Part shown: positions 33,992 to 42,319 of the stretch, in pieces
Layout of the letters: every line of letters starts with the position of its first letter
Numbering within the stretch: position 1 is the first letter of the stretch
The notes under the pieces: model-generated
Seen by the model: the letters and a program-made list of their open reading frames with translations, nothing else
Told to the model about the DNA's origin: nothing
Databases searched by the model: none
DNA from: an uncultured Armatimonadota bacterium
GTDB lineage: Bacteria; Armatimonadota; Armatimonadia; Armatimonadales; Armatimonadaceae
Reading direction: 5' to 3'
Assembly (NCBI GenBank): GCA_903910385.1
Contig: CAIVZM010000028.1
Location: 1-64,000, forward strand
Length of the DNA stretch: 64,000 nucleotides
Position numbers and translations under genes: made by a program

Positions 33992-34648
33992 ATGAAAGCG
34001 AATGTGACGCCCTCATCATACTGGCACACCACTCCACTACATTATGCGCCTTATCTGCTGATGACCGGACAAATCTTTTCCCAGCGTCAGTTGCAGTCTC
34101 TCAGTCTTCCGATTACGCCCCGCAGGACAGCGGCGCGGCGGGATCGAAAATTAGGTCTCGATAATTTCGTCCATCTTTCGCTGGCTTCCGTAACGCCTTT
34201 ATTAAGAGATAAATTGCGGAAGGGGTATCCGCATGTCCTCCTTGCTTTTGATCCTGTTGTCTTTGATCTGCCCGGGGCCGCATTCTGCCGGTACAATGCT
34301 AAATCCTGGGGGCATCGTGAGCGATTCATTCCTGTGACCGACCCTGCCGAGAAAGCGGATATACTTACCGCGCATGCTAACGGTCGGTATCCCTCTCTGG
34401 AATTGATTCTTCCGGAACGTTTACCCCTGTTTCCCTACGCCCGCTGTCTGTATGTGGCATCTCAGAAAGATGCGGACTTCCTTTATTCCTTGCACTCGTT
34501 GTTACCTGTGCCAGGTATATCGCTCAAAGTATCAGCGGAACATTTCCCCCAGACCTGCGAGTATAATAGATCGCCGTTGGAGCAGTATGCTTCCTCTTGC
34601 CGTACTGCCGGGGTCATTCTTGCGCCCCCTGCTTTACCATTTGATTGA
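33992..34648 (+). CDS. Putative ADP-ribosyltransferase-fold protein, DarT/DUF4433-like
   Basis: 218 residues. The opening WHTTPLHYAPYLLMTGQIFSQRQL resembles the H-x-T..N-x-x-x-I-x-x-x-G-x-L start of DarT/DUF4433 and related transferases. A KLGLDNFVHLS stretch fits the following strand, NAKSW matches a substrate-loop position, and LELILPERLPL (Glu137) fits the catalytic EhLV-type strand. DarT modifies thymidines in single-stranded DNA and is normally paired with DarG. No macrodomain antitoxin gene is nearby, and the Arg contacts are not clear. I treat it as a distant member of the fold. TAATAT lies six bases before the ATG. Confidence 0.4.
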   Translation: MKANVTPSSYWHTTPLHYAPYLLMTGQIFSQRQLQSLSLPITPRRTAARRDRKLGLDNFVHLSLASVTPLLRDKLRKGYPHVLLAFDPVVFDLPGAAFCRYNAKSWGHRERFIPVTDPAEKADILTAHANGRYPSLELILPERLPLFPYARCLYVASQKDADFLYSLHSLLPVPGISLKVSAEHFPQTCEYNRSPLEQYASSCRTAGVILAPPALPFD

Positions 34649-34717
34649 AGTTCTCTGACCCGTAACTTTTCTCTGCGCGATATTGCCGTCAGTAAAGGCT
34701 CACTTCGGAGGTGACAC

Positions 34718-34906
34718 ATGTCTGGACTGCTTGAGGAGGGAAAGCGAATTCCCTCATTTACTTTGAAGACTACTCAGGGAAAGGAAGTGCGTTACGCATC
34801 TCTGTTGCGGCGTCATCGCATCATTTTGGTAGCGCTCTCCGGCGTCGATACCAATATGCGCCACTGGCTGGCTGTAAAAAATAAGGTAGTAAAACATGGA
34901 TTATAA
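34718..34906 (+). CDS. Truncated peroxiredoxin-like N-terminal protein
   Basis: 62 residues (MSGLLEEGKRIPSFTLKTTQ.., then KEVRYASLLRRHRIILVALSGV). The pattern is the N-terminal half of an AhpC/TlpA-type thioredoxin fold (GkriPxFtLkt..GkevxxxsLlrrhriILv), but the position of the peroxidatic or CxxC cysteine reads GVDTNM, so it is not redox-active in that way. GGAGG precedes the ATG. It overlaps the next gene by 11 bases. Either a split gene or a partner of the next protein. Confidence 0.5.
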   Translation: MSGLLEEGKRIPSFTLKTTQGKEVRYASLLRRHRIILVALSGVDTNMRHWLAVKNKVVKHGL

Positions 34907-35354
34907 AAGGGCGCGTCCTCGCACAGTAGGCTATATATTCCTATTGGGCTCTATTTTGGCTAATGTATCTTGCTACATACCCGCACTAAAAAATAATTTT
35001 GGATTTGCCCTGTTTTTTGGCGTAGTGAGCTTATTGGGTTTTGTAGCGGATGCTAAGGAACAAGGTAAAAAAAAAAAAGCGGACGAATTTCTTGAGCGAG
35101 AGATAAAGGTTCTGATAATCTCTGACGAGTTGAACGAAATCAGCGAGTCGCAAAATCTTCCGGAGCCTTTTTCCGCTCTTGTTGATTCCGATGGTAAAGT
35201 GCAGGACATAATCGGCGGCGCCCCGGCGTTTTATCTGGTTGGCAAAGATACGGAAATCAAAATTTCCTCTCGACGACCGCGAGGGCTGGAAGATATATTT
35301 CGTCTCGTGGACTCAATGCCAATGCGCAAAGAGGAAATGCGCCGCCGCGGATAG
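34896..35354 (+). CDS. Membrane-anchored protein with a peroxiredoxin-like C-terminal half
   Basis: 152 residues. Two hydrophobic segments (about 12-28 and 34-52) are followed by a lysine-rich linker and a C-terminal part (IKVLIISDELNEISES.. LPEPFSALVDSDGKVQDIIGG.. APAFYLVGKDTE) that reads like the second half of a thioredoxin/peroxiredoxin fold, including the cis-Pro in APAF. Together with the preceding 62-residue protein it would rebuild one fold around a membrane insertion. A run of 12 A (35067-35078) encoding the linker is a slippage hotspot. Function unknown. Confidence 0.5.
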   Translation: MDYKRARPRTVGYIFLLGSILANVSCYIPALKNNFGFALFFGVVSLLGFVADAKEQGKKKKADEFLEREIKVLIISDELNEISESQNLPEPFSALVDSDGKVQDIIGGAPAFYLVGKDTEIKISSRRPRGLEDIFRLVDSMPMRKEEMRRRG

Positions 35355-35415
35355 GCGAGAGCGTTCTCCTGCGCCATTGTAATGTCTGCAGTGACTTCAT
35401 CAGACGCACGATAGA

Positions 35416-35886
35416 CTATCCGACAGCGATAATTTCGAAGTTCGTCGCGCCGTCTGGCGTGTCTACCGAAACCTTGTCCCCCGCTTTTTTACCCATCAAG
35501 CGGCTTCCGACGGGTGAGGATGCGGACAGAGTTCCATTCAGAGGATCGGCTTCGGTGACGCCGACGATTTTATATTCCATTTCGTCGCCGTAGTCCAGAT
35601 CGAGCAGGCGGACAGTAGAACCCATACCCACAGTGTCGGAACCAGATTCAGCCTCTTCGACGATCTTGGCGCGGTCGAGGATCGCCTGAAGATTAGCAAT
35701 CTTTCCAGCGACCATCCCCTGTTGCCGCTTGGCGTCCTGATAATCGAAATTTTCTGACAAATCGCCCAGTGACCGGGCCTCGCGAATACGATCTGAAAGA
35801 GCGGGCATCTCCACATTCTTCAAGTGGCTTAACTCTTCTTCTACTTTACGCTTGCCGCCTATCGTAAGGACAATATCCTCTGCCAT
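35416..35886 (-). CDS. greA: Transcription elongation factor GreA
   Basis: 156 residues from the ATG at 35886 with GGAG six bases before it; an upstream ATG is not used. An N-terminal coiled coil carries the acidic tip (IREARSLGDLSENFDYQDAKRQQ, the conserved GDLSEN-Y motif that reaches into the polymerase channel), then a C-terminal FKBP-like domain (VGMGSTVRLLDLDYGDEMEYKIVG, ASSPVGSRLMGKKAGDKVSV). It rescues backtracked RNA polymerase by stimulating transcript cleavage. The leader contains a terminator hairpin. Confidence 0.96.
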   Translation of the reverse strand: MAEDIVLTIGGKRKVEEELSHLKNVEMPALSDRIREARSLGDLSENFDYQDAKRQQGMVAGKIANLQAILDRAKIVEEAESGSDTVGMGSTVRLLDLDYGDEMEYKIVGVTEADPLNGTLSASSPVGSRLMGKKAGDKVSVDTPDGATNFEIIAVG

Positions 35887-36008
35887 TGCTATCTCCGCGA
35901 GTGAGAGCATTGAACTGCACTCTCACTGTTACTGTCAGTCGCTTGCTCACTTATGAGTAGACATTATTTGTCGCTAGGAAGTTTTTCGCTTCCCTGTATT
36001 GGGGTGAG

Positions 36009-36038
36009 GAAAACGAAACGCCCCGTAAACACGGGGCG
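36009..36038 (-). terminator. Terminator hairpin in the greA leader
   Basis: Stem cgccccgt (36019-36026) with acggggcg (36031-36038), a 4-base loop, then TTTCGTTTTCC on the minus strand. It lies about 30-50 bases after the predicted greA start and about 120 bases before the greA ATG, so it would end most transcripts as a short RNA. Confidence 0.75.
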
Positions 36039-36075
36039 AGAGTCGATAAGAACCTTTTCTGTAACGCTTGCGGCG

Positions 36076-36104
36076 ATTATATCAGCGCCATTCGTACGAG
36101 GCAA
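36076..36104 (-). promoter_or_regulatory. Promoter of greA
   Basis: Minus strand TTGCCT (36099-36104), a 17-base spacer and perfect TATAAT (36076-36081). Start near 36069. Confidence 0.7.
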
Positions 36105-36153
36105 GCGAATCCCTTCTTCTCTGTTAAGGATAACATCCGTCACCTACTCCGAT

Positions 36154-36198
36154 AAATAGAATGCAACCTTTCATTTAAATAGAATGCAACCTTTCATT
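36154..36198 (+). repeat. 23-bp tandem repeat, two copies
   Basis: aaatagaatgcaacctttcatt occurs at 36154-36175 and at 36177-36198. A shorter echo (aaatagaatgagc) starts at 36229. Non-coding; lies behind the greA promoter. Confidence 0.85.
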
Positions 36199-36464
36199 GG
36201 CGATGTAGCCTTATTCTATTCGGATTGCAAATAGAATGAGCTGATGCTTGAAAATCGGAATGATTGATCGTCTTCTCTTTAATTTCTGTATGGAATTCGC
36301 TATCCTGAGATCGCGAAGATAAAATGGAGCAGGGGTTCTTATTTGAGAGATGATAATGAGCGATACTATCAAGTCGTTGCGATAGCATATTGTTGGCAAT
36401 TTAAACTCGTAATTAATATCGAAATAAAGCCCGGATGACCAAACGGGAATGGAATCTAGAACGC

Positions 36465-36494
36465 TTGACATCGCTAACAGCGAAATTGTATACT
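36465..36494 (+). promoter_or_regulatory. Promoter of the TonB-dependent receptor
   Basis: Perfect TTGACA (36465-36470), an 18-base spacer, TATACT (36489-36494). The leader of about 88 bases ends in a strong GGAGGA ribosome site. Confidence 0.75.
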
Positions 36495-36588
36495 CACGGC
36501 AGAGCGGGTCGGAATGGTCTGCTGCGACAAATGGCGGGGAATTCACCCGTAATAATTCCCGGCGGCGGTCGCCGGAGGAGGACACGAC

Positions 36589-39417
36589 ATGATAAGCGAT
36601 CGGTTGTCGTCGCCGCCGATCCGACCTGAAATACGCTTTAAATCAGGTGTGATTCGAATAATGCGTCAACGTGGGGCGTTCGTTGTCCTGTTAGCGCTGT
36701 TTGTCGCCTTGATGCCGGCTCTTGTGCCGGCTGTCTTCGCACAACCGCCACAAGCTATTCCGCCTCGTACGCCACGTCGCGCTACGGGTACTTTGCGTGT
36801 TATTGTTGTAAACGCTGCCCGAAACTCCCCCGCTTCTAACGTTAGCGTTCGAACGGATAGTTCCGAAGAACGACCGCGTAGCGCCCTGACCGGCCCGGAT
36901 GGCGTCGCTACCATTCGATTGTTTACGGGAACCTACGCCATTGTCCTCAATGGCGCCGTCGCATTGCCGGATCAACTGGAAACCCGCGAGGAATTTACTA
37001 CCAAAGGGCGACGAGAGAATATCGTCATCCGTGAAGATCAGTTAACCACTGTTACTTTCTATCTGGATGAGCGTATTCTTCAGGAAGAAATCAATCGTCG
37101 TATCGAGTTGATTGACCGTAACGAAACGGGCGAAGTGACTCGCCGCACCCGACGAGATTTTTTCGAATATCCGCTTGCCGCAGGTAACCGTCAAAGTTTG
37201 TCTCGCATCTCGCTCGGCGTTCCCGGTTTTGTTTACGATGCGGTAGAGCAGACCCATGTCCGTGGGGAAAGCTCGATAAACAAGGCGACTGTTCTGGATG
37301 GGGTATTACTGCCTTCCGTACCCGCCGGCGCAATGGTTCCGGTGATTATTCCTGATGCTCTGGATGCGTTCAATGCTCGGGTCGGCGGTTTTTCCGCGCA
37401 ATATGGTGGCGGGTCGGGCGCGGTTATGGAACTGGAATCCCGCAAAGTCCATGCCCGGCAACCAATTCTGGAGTTCGCTTACCGTAACGGTGACAATAGT
37501 ACCCATGAGTTGTATGGCAATTTTGGCGGAGTACTTCCTCGGATTGGCAGTTCTGCCAGTTTTATTAAAGGAATGGATTACACGGTAACGCTGAGCCAGC
37601 GTTACACCGATCAGGGAACGGAAGCTCCTGGAGATGTTTTCGCGGGTAAGTCAAATAACCTTGCATCTGAGAACTTATTCGCCAAGCTGAATTTTGACAT
37701 TGGAAAAAACTCGGCAGGGCAGAATCGCACCATTTCGACCCTGTTGAACTTCAGTTCTGGACGTAGCGGTATTGCAGCTCGCACTGGGTTGTATAACAAT
37801 TTTGCGCCCTACGGTGCAGGATTCGGTTTTCTGGGGCAATTCAGTAGCTCCGATCGTCTCCGCAGCCAGAACCAGTTAGGACAGGATTTTGGACAAAAAG
37901 ACAACAATAACCTGATTGTATTGCAGTTCAAAAGCAGCGATCCTGATGTGACGGATATTACAGGTCAGCGGCAGATCGATAGAGGCGTTTTCTCGTTGGG
38001 ATATTCATCCAATACCCGTACGGAACGTAATATCGGTGGCACGACACCTGTTGTCTCTGTAGGGAAGTTGCCCGAGAATAACTCTATTGACTTTTTGCCA
38101 ACCGTTCTGAACGATTACGAACATTTCTTTATACAGGGTGATGTCACTCCGAGGCCTTCTGGTCGTAATCAATGGAAAATGGGCATCGTATATCAGGGAT
38201 TTTTAGGGAAGGACTCGTTGCAGTTGATCCCGCAAAGTCAACTGGCGGTCAATGAACTTTTCCAGTTAGATCCTCGATTGGTAGCGGCAGGTTCTGTGGT
38301 TCCTGGAGGGAAGGATATACGAGGCAACTCTGTCTATAAACTTTCTGGCAATGATCCGCAAACGCCGATTATGTATGCGGACAAAGATGGGTACTATGCC
38401 GCCGCCTATATTCAGGATGCATATCAAGTCCGATCAAATTTTAAGGTCAATGTCGGGTTACGGGTCGATACTTACTCGCAACAGATCAAGACAAGTTCGA
38501 CTTTAGATGGTAAGGAACTGCGACTGCCCAATAGTTCAGGGACGGCGCTATCGCCCCGACTGAACATGGTTCTCAAGTTGCCAGAGAACGGTCCCTGGAA
38601 GTTTTTGGACTTTATTACTAAATCTCCCACGCTCGTTCGCGCCTCCTACAACCGAATTTTTACGCCTCCGCATATGAATCAGGGGGTTTTCCTGTATGGA
38701 CAACGCGGCAGCAACTATCTGGAGCCAAATCCGAATGTGCAGCTTGCGGATTCCGTTCAACCGCAGATAGTAGACCAGTTCGATGTCAGTGTCGAACGGC
38801 AAATGACCAATAACAGTATTCTGAAAATTGGCGCTTACACCAAATCGATCAAGAATACGCTTGTCGCCCGCGAGATAATACCTGCGGCGCAATACGGCTT
38901 GCTCAGCGTCTTTAACGTGGGTAAAACGAATGTCACTGGGACGGAAGTATCGTTTCGGGTTCTGCCCCCTGCGGTGGGAGTAGCCGGTATTCACGGTTTT
39001 ATTTCCTATGCCAACAGCGCATCGGCACGAGCCAATAATCAGGAATTCAATAACCTGGGTCAGCAGGTCGTCGGCTCTTATAATGAACATGATCAGGCGA
39101 ACACGCTGACTACCAGTGTGGCATACTCTTTCCGAAGTGGAGCCTCGATAGGATTGAGTTACTATTTTGGAGACGGTCTTTACTCGTCAAAGACCAACCT
39201 CTTGTTCGTTCCGATCCGTAGCGGGGATCGTCAGAAGGTATCGGAATTCAATTTGCGTCTCGCGACTCCACCCAGTTTCCTGTTCGGGAAAATCGGCGCC
39301 GAATTTATGGTATACAATCTGTTTGATTCGCGTTCCCGATTGGAATGGGCAGGGCCATATGGGACCAGATACCAGTTAGGGCGGCAGGTATATGTCGCAC
39401 TCACCGGACATTTTTAG
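36589..39417 (+). CDS. TonB-dependent outer-membrane receptor
   Basis: 942 residues. The ATG at 36589 has GGAGGA eight bases upstream; the n-region of the signal peptide is therefore long, with the hydrophobic core at 30-50 (AFVVLLALFVALMPALVPAVFA). A carboxypeptidase-regulatory-like domain (TGTLRVIVVNAARNSPASNVSV) precedes the plug (SINKATVLDGVLLPSVPAG.., DAFNARVGGFSAQYGGGSG) and a 22-strand barrel that ends in LTGHF. These receptors import large ligands such as glycans or metal complexes. The ligand is unknown. It heads the Ton gene set. Confidence 0.92.
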   Translation: MISDRLSSPPIRPEIRFKSGVIRIMRQRGAFVVLLALFVALMPALVPAVFAQPPQAIPPRTPRRATGTLRVIVVNAARNSPASNVSVRTDSSEERPRSALTGPDGVATIRLFTGTYAIVLNGAVALPDQLETREEFTTKGRRENIVIREDQLTTVTFYLDERILQEEINRRIELIDRNETGEVTRRTRRDFFEYPLAAGNRQSLSRISLGVPGFVYDAVEQTHVRGESSINKATVLDGVLLPSVPAGAMVPVIIPDALDAFNARVGGFSAQYGGGSGAVMELESRKVHARQPILEFAYRNGDNSTHELYGNFGGVLPRIGSSASFIKGMDYTVTLSQRYTDQGTEAPGDVFAGKSNNLASENLFAKLNFDIGKNSAGQNRTISTLLNFSSGRSGIAARTGLYNNFAPYGAGFGFLGQFSSSDRLRSQNQLGQDFGQKDNNNLIVLQFKSSDPDVTDITGQRQIDRGVFSLGYSSNTRTERNIGGTTPVVSVGKLPENNSIDFLPTVLNDYEHFFIQGDVTPRPSGRNQWKMGIVYQGFLGKDSLQLIPQSQLAVNELFQLDPRLVAAGSVVPGGKDIRGNSVYKLSGNDPQTPIMYADKDGYYAAAYIQDAYQVRSNFKVNVGLRVDTYSQQIKTSSTLDGKELRLPNSSGTALSPRLNMVLKLPENGPWKFLDFITKSPTLVRASYNRIFTPPHMNQGVFLYGQRGSNYLEPNPNVQLADSVQPQIVDQFDVSVERQMTNNSILKIGAYTKSIKNTLVAREIIPAAQYGLLSVFNVGKTNVTGTEVSFRVLPPAVGVAGIHGFISYANSASARANNQEFNNLGQQVVGSYNEHDQANTLTTSVAYSFRSGASIGLSYYFGDGLYSSKTNLLFVPIRSGDRQKVSEFNLRLATPPSFLFGKIGAEFMVYNLFDSRSRLEWAGPYGTRYQLGRQVYVALTGHF

Positions 39418-39611
39418 GCGATTTTAAAGGTGGGATTTCCGTTTATTCCGCAACGGTTCTTTCCCTTGTGTGCGGAAACGGGTAAAATAAAGACTGTCGC
39501 ACCGTTTCGGCGTGACCGTCGAATGCTAATCTAATGCGAATGGCGGCGACTGACCTGTAATGATGGTCGCATGTAATATCAGTTTGTACGGCAGGGGCGT
39601 GAAAACAGGCT

Positions 39612-40721
39612 ATGCGAGGATTTGAAGTTTTCCAACAGGGCGGTCCGGTCATGTGGCCTTTGCTGCTCATTTCTATTCTGGCGGTGGCCTTTGCTGTCGA
39701 ACGCCTGATCGCATATTATTATTTCGGCAGGACGGCTCCCGGTCTGGCGGAAGAAGTGATCGGTCTTTTGAAGCAAGGAAAGACCGCTGACGCCATGCGT
39801 CGAGCAGAAGAAACGCCAGGACCCGTGGCGACTTCCATCGTCTCAGTATTGCGAAATCGCAATCTTGAAACGCCCGATATTAAGCGGGAAGTAGCTGTCA
39901 GCACCGAAGATTACTTTGTTCGTCTGGAACGTTTCCTTCCTGCGCTGGATACGTTTACAACGCTATCTCCGTTGCTGGGTCTTCTGGGTACGATTCTGGG
40001 TATGGTGCGAGTCTTCCAGCAGTTCACCGGAGCGGCGAATGAAGAAACGAGGGCAGACATCCTGGCGGGCGTCGGTGAGTCGCTCTATGCGACGGCATTT
40101 GGTATCGCGATAGCTGTTTTCTCGTTTGCGATTTACAACTATTTTAGCGCCCGACAGCGTAGTTTGAGCATTGAGGCGGACCGGGCGGCGAACCAACTGA
40201 TCGGCTATGTGTCGTCGCAACGACCCGACACAGCGAAGGATAACGCGCCGCGCCGTCGTCAACCTCATTCCCTGACGAATGTTGGACGAACACTGAAGAA
40301 GACAAAGATCGAAATCATTCCGATGATCGATACCATGTTCTTCCTGCTCGTCTTCTTTATTCTCAGTTCCGTAGGACTCATAAAACTGCAGGGGCTTCCC
40401 GTGAATCTGCCGGAGGCTAACTCCGCGGACCGGCAACAACCTGCCAAAATTACCATCTCCGTCACCCCGGAATCACGAGTGAAAATCAATAATCGTGATG
40501 TAAAGGCCGGAGATGATATCGGCGCCATCCTGCAAAACGAAATTCGTATCCAGGCAGGCTCCAGTGATACCGCACGCGCCGAGGCGCAGGTGGTCATTAA
40601 TGCTGACCGCGATACGCCCAGTAGAGCGGTGGTTGATATACTGTCGAAAGCGGCGAATGTTGGCATCGGCAGAGTATCTGTTGCCACCCGTAAAGGCGCT
40701 GTAGCGCCAGGAACGCCCTAA
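39612..40721 (+). CDS. ExbB-ExbD fusion protein
   Basis: 369 residues joining two proteins that are normally separate. Residues 1-205 are a MotA/TolQ/ExbB channel (helices near 14-36, 112-134 and 155-178; LSPLLGLLGTILGMVRVFQQF signature region). A basic linker (205-228) leads to ExbD/TolR (229-369) with the membrane helix and the proton-path Asp240 (IPMIDTMFFLLVFF), then a periplasmic domain. The pair converts proton flow into force on TonB. No frameshift is needed; the fusion is in one frame. Separate exbB and exbD follow. Confidence 0.9.
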   Translation: MRGFEVFQQGGPVMWPLLLISILAVAFAVERLIAYYYFGRTAPGLAEEVIGLLKQGKTADAMRRAEETPGPVATSIVSVLRNRNLETPDIKREVAVSTEDYFVRLERFLPALDTFTTLSPLLGLLGTILGMVRVFQQFTGAANEETRADILAGVGESLYATAFGIAIAVFSFAIYNYFSARQRSLSIEADRAANQLIGYVSSQRPDTAKDNAPRRRQPHSLTNVGRTLKKTKIEIIPMIDTMFFLLVFFILSSVGLIKLQGLPVNLPEANSADRQQPAKITISVTPESRVKINNRDVKAGDDIGAILQNEIRIQAGSSDTARAEAQVVINADRDTPSRAVVDILSKAANVGIGRVSVATRKGAVAPGTP

Positions 40722-40888
40722 TAAATAACAGTCCAAAGGGCAAAATATCAAAACGCGGCGTAACGCAGAGTTGCTCTGCAAAGAAAAAGATCAAAGCTTT
40801 CTGAAGACGCTATTAAGGGAGTCGGGATTGACAACTTCGGTTGGCAGCGAAGGTCCGTGCGGCAGAGGAAATACAGGAGTATCGGTAG

Positions 40889-41518
40889 ATGAACCTTATT
40901 CAGATATTCAATTCGGGCGGCCCGGTTATGTACCCGCTGCTCCTGATGGCGGTATTGGCGATTTACTTTACCTATGACCGCTTTACCGCTTACAGCCAAA
41001 CCGGTAGCCTCGCGCCCGGACTGGTCGATGAGACCCTTGACCTGGTGAAAAAGGGACGTGAAGGTGACGCTCTCAAGCGTGCAGAAGAAGCGCCCGGTCC
41101 GGTCGCCGCAACCATTGCCACTATCCTGCGTAATCGAAACGCTCCGATTGAAGATATCGAGCGAGAAGCGGAAGTGACGGGCGAGGAATATTTAACGAAA
41201 CTTGAGCGTTTCCTTCCTGCGCTGGATACGTTTACAACGCTATCTCCGTTGCTGGGTCTTCTGGGTACGATTCTCGGTATGGTGCGAGTCTTCCAGCAAT
41301 TTACGGCGGCGGCGAACGATGAAAGCGCGAAACAACGCATTCTGGCGGGCGTCGGCGAATCGCTCTATGCGACGGCATTTGGTCTGATTATCGCTATCTT
41401 CTGCTTTGCAGTGTACAACTATTTCGCCTCACGTCAACGATCCATAGGTATCGAAACCCAGCAGGCAGCAACAAAATTGATTGCCACCCTGCATGGAAAA
41501 CAGGTCACCACACGATAG
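40889..41518 (+). CDS. exbB: ExbB-type proton channel
   Basis: 209 residues. Starts MNLIQIFNSGGPVMYPLLLM and has the same three-helix plan as the fusion's first part. Ninety-two bases (41207-41298) match the fusion gene at 91 positions, far above the rest of the gene. AGGAG lies about 10 bases before the ATG. It lies 167 bases after the fusion gene and is the second channel of the set. Confidence 0.9.
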   Translation: MNLIQIFNSGGPVMYPLLLMAVLAIYFTYDRFTAYSQTGSLAPGLVDETLDLVKKGREGDALKRAEEAPGPVAATIATILRNRNAPIEDIEREAEVTGEEYLTKLERFLPALDTFTTLSPLLGLLGTILGMVRVFQQFTAAANDESAKQRILAGVGESLYATAFGLIIAIFCFAVYNYFASRQRSIGIETQQAATKLIATLHGKQVTTR

Positions 41519-41659
41519 GACGTCGATTACAGACGGATCTGTCAATATCCGTCTGGTTGTTCGAATAAACGATGAAGGAAGAGCGAAGTGTGAGAAGGCT
41601 CACCGCTCATATCTAGGCAGCCATAGGGAAAGCCTTGAATTTTTATAGGAGTGAAGAAG

Positions 41660-42148
41660 ATGCGATTGGGACAGGGACGAACGCTAAAGAAGACAAAGAT
41701 CGAAATCATTCCGATGATTGATACGATGTTCTTCCTGCTCGTCTTCTTTATTCTTAGTTCGTTAGGGATCGTAAAATTGCAGGGCATCAACATTGATCTG
41801 CCAAAACAGGGTCAGCCATCTCCTGAAGTTATCAATGATCCCAAAAAACCGGTTGAAATCACGGTCGCAATTGCGGCGGATGGATCCGTGTCCGTCAACA
41901 AGCAATTGTTGCGACCGAATCAGAACATCGGGCCATTCTTGCAACGGGAAGTCATCAAGCAAAAAGGACCAACCTACGATATTACGGAGGCGACCGTGGT
42001 AATCTCGGCAGACCCAAATGCCCGACACGGAGAACTGGTTCGTTGTATCGATGAGGCGCATGCCGTGAATATTAACAGGTTTGCTATTGCAAACCTTTAT
42101 ACAGATGCCTCTGCGGCGCCGACTCCCGGCGCTCTACCCGCTCCCTGA
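41660..42148 (+). CDS. exbD: ExbD-type biopolymer transport protein
   Basis: 162 residues from the ATG at 41660, chosen because AGGAG lies eight bases before it; a GTG nine bases earlier overlaps that site. It has the single helix with Asp21 (IPMIDTMFFLLVFF) and the periplasmic domain (VEITVAIAADGSVSVNKQ). The first 85 bases are nearly identical to the ExbD part of the fusion. Between exbB and tonB. Confidence 0.9.
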   Translation: MRLGQGRTLKKTKIEIIPMIDTMFFLLVFFILSSLGIVKLQGINIDLPKQGQPSPEVINDPKKPVEITVAIAADGSVSVNKQLLRPNQNIGPFLQREVIKQKGPTYDITEATVVISADPNARHGELVRCIDEAHAVNINRFAIANLYTDASAAPTPGALPAP

Positions 42149-42319
42149 AACGAACGGAAATGGAACCCGGCGATACGCCGGGCGTAGAAAGGTGTATGAG
42201 GCGTTTTGGCTGCTACAGACGAAACGCCCCTGTTTAGTTTGTAAAAATAGCCTGATTGGTTTCCGTCGGATTGAAGGATTAGTACGCCCAGGGAATCCGA
42301 TAGATAGAGGTAAGCCATT

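Larger units (their letters stand above)
35911..36588. other. Intergenic region between greA and the TonB-dependent receptor, 678 bp
   Basis: Contents from left: greA leader with attenuator (36009-36038), greA promoter (36076-36104), a 23-bp tandem repeat (36154-36198), an AT-rich stretch without clear features, and the receptor promoter (36465-36494). No convincing gene. Confidence 0.6.

Noticed and set aside
36211-36585. 124-residue minus-strand frame upstream of greA
   Set aside because: No ribosome site, no family features, and it overlaps the receptor promoter region.
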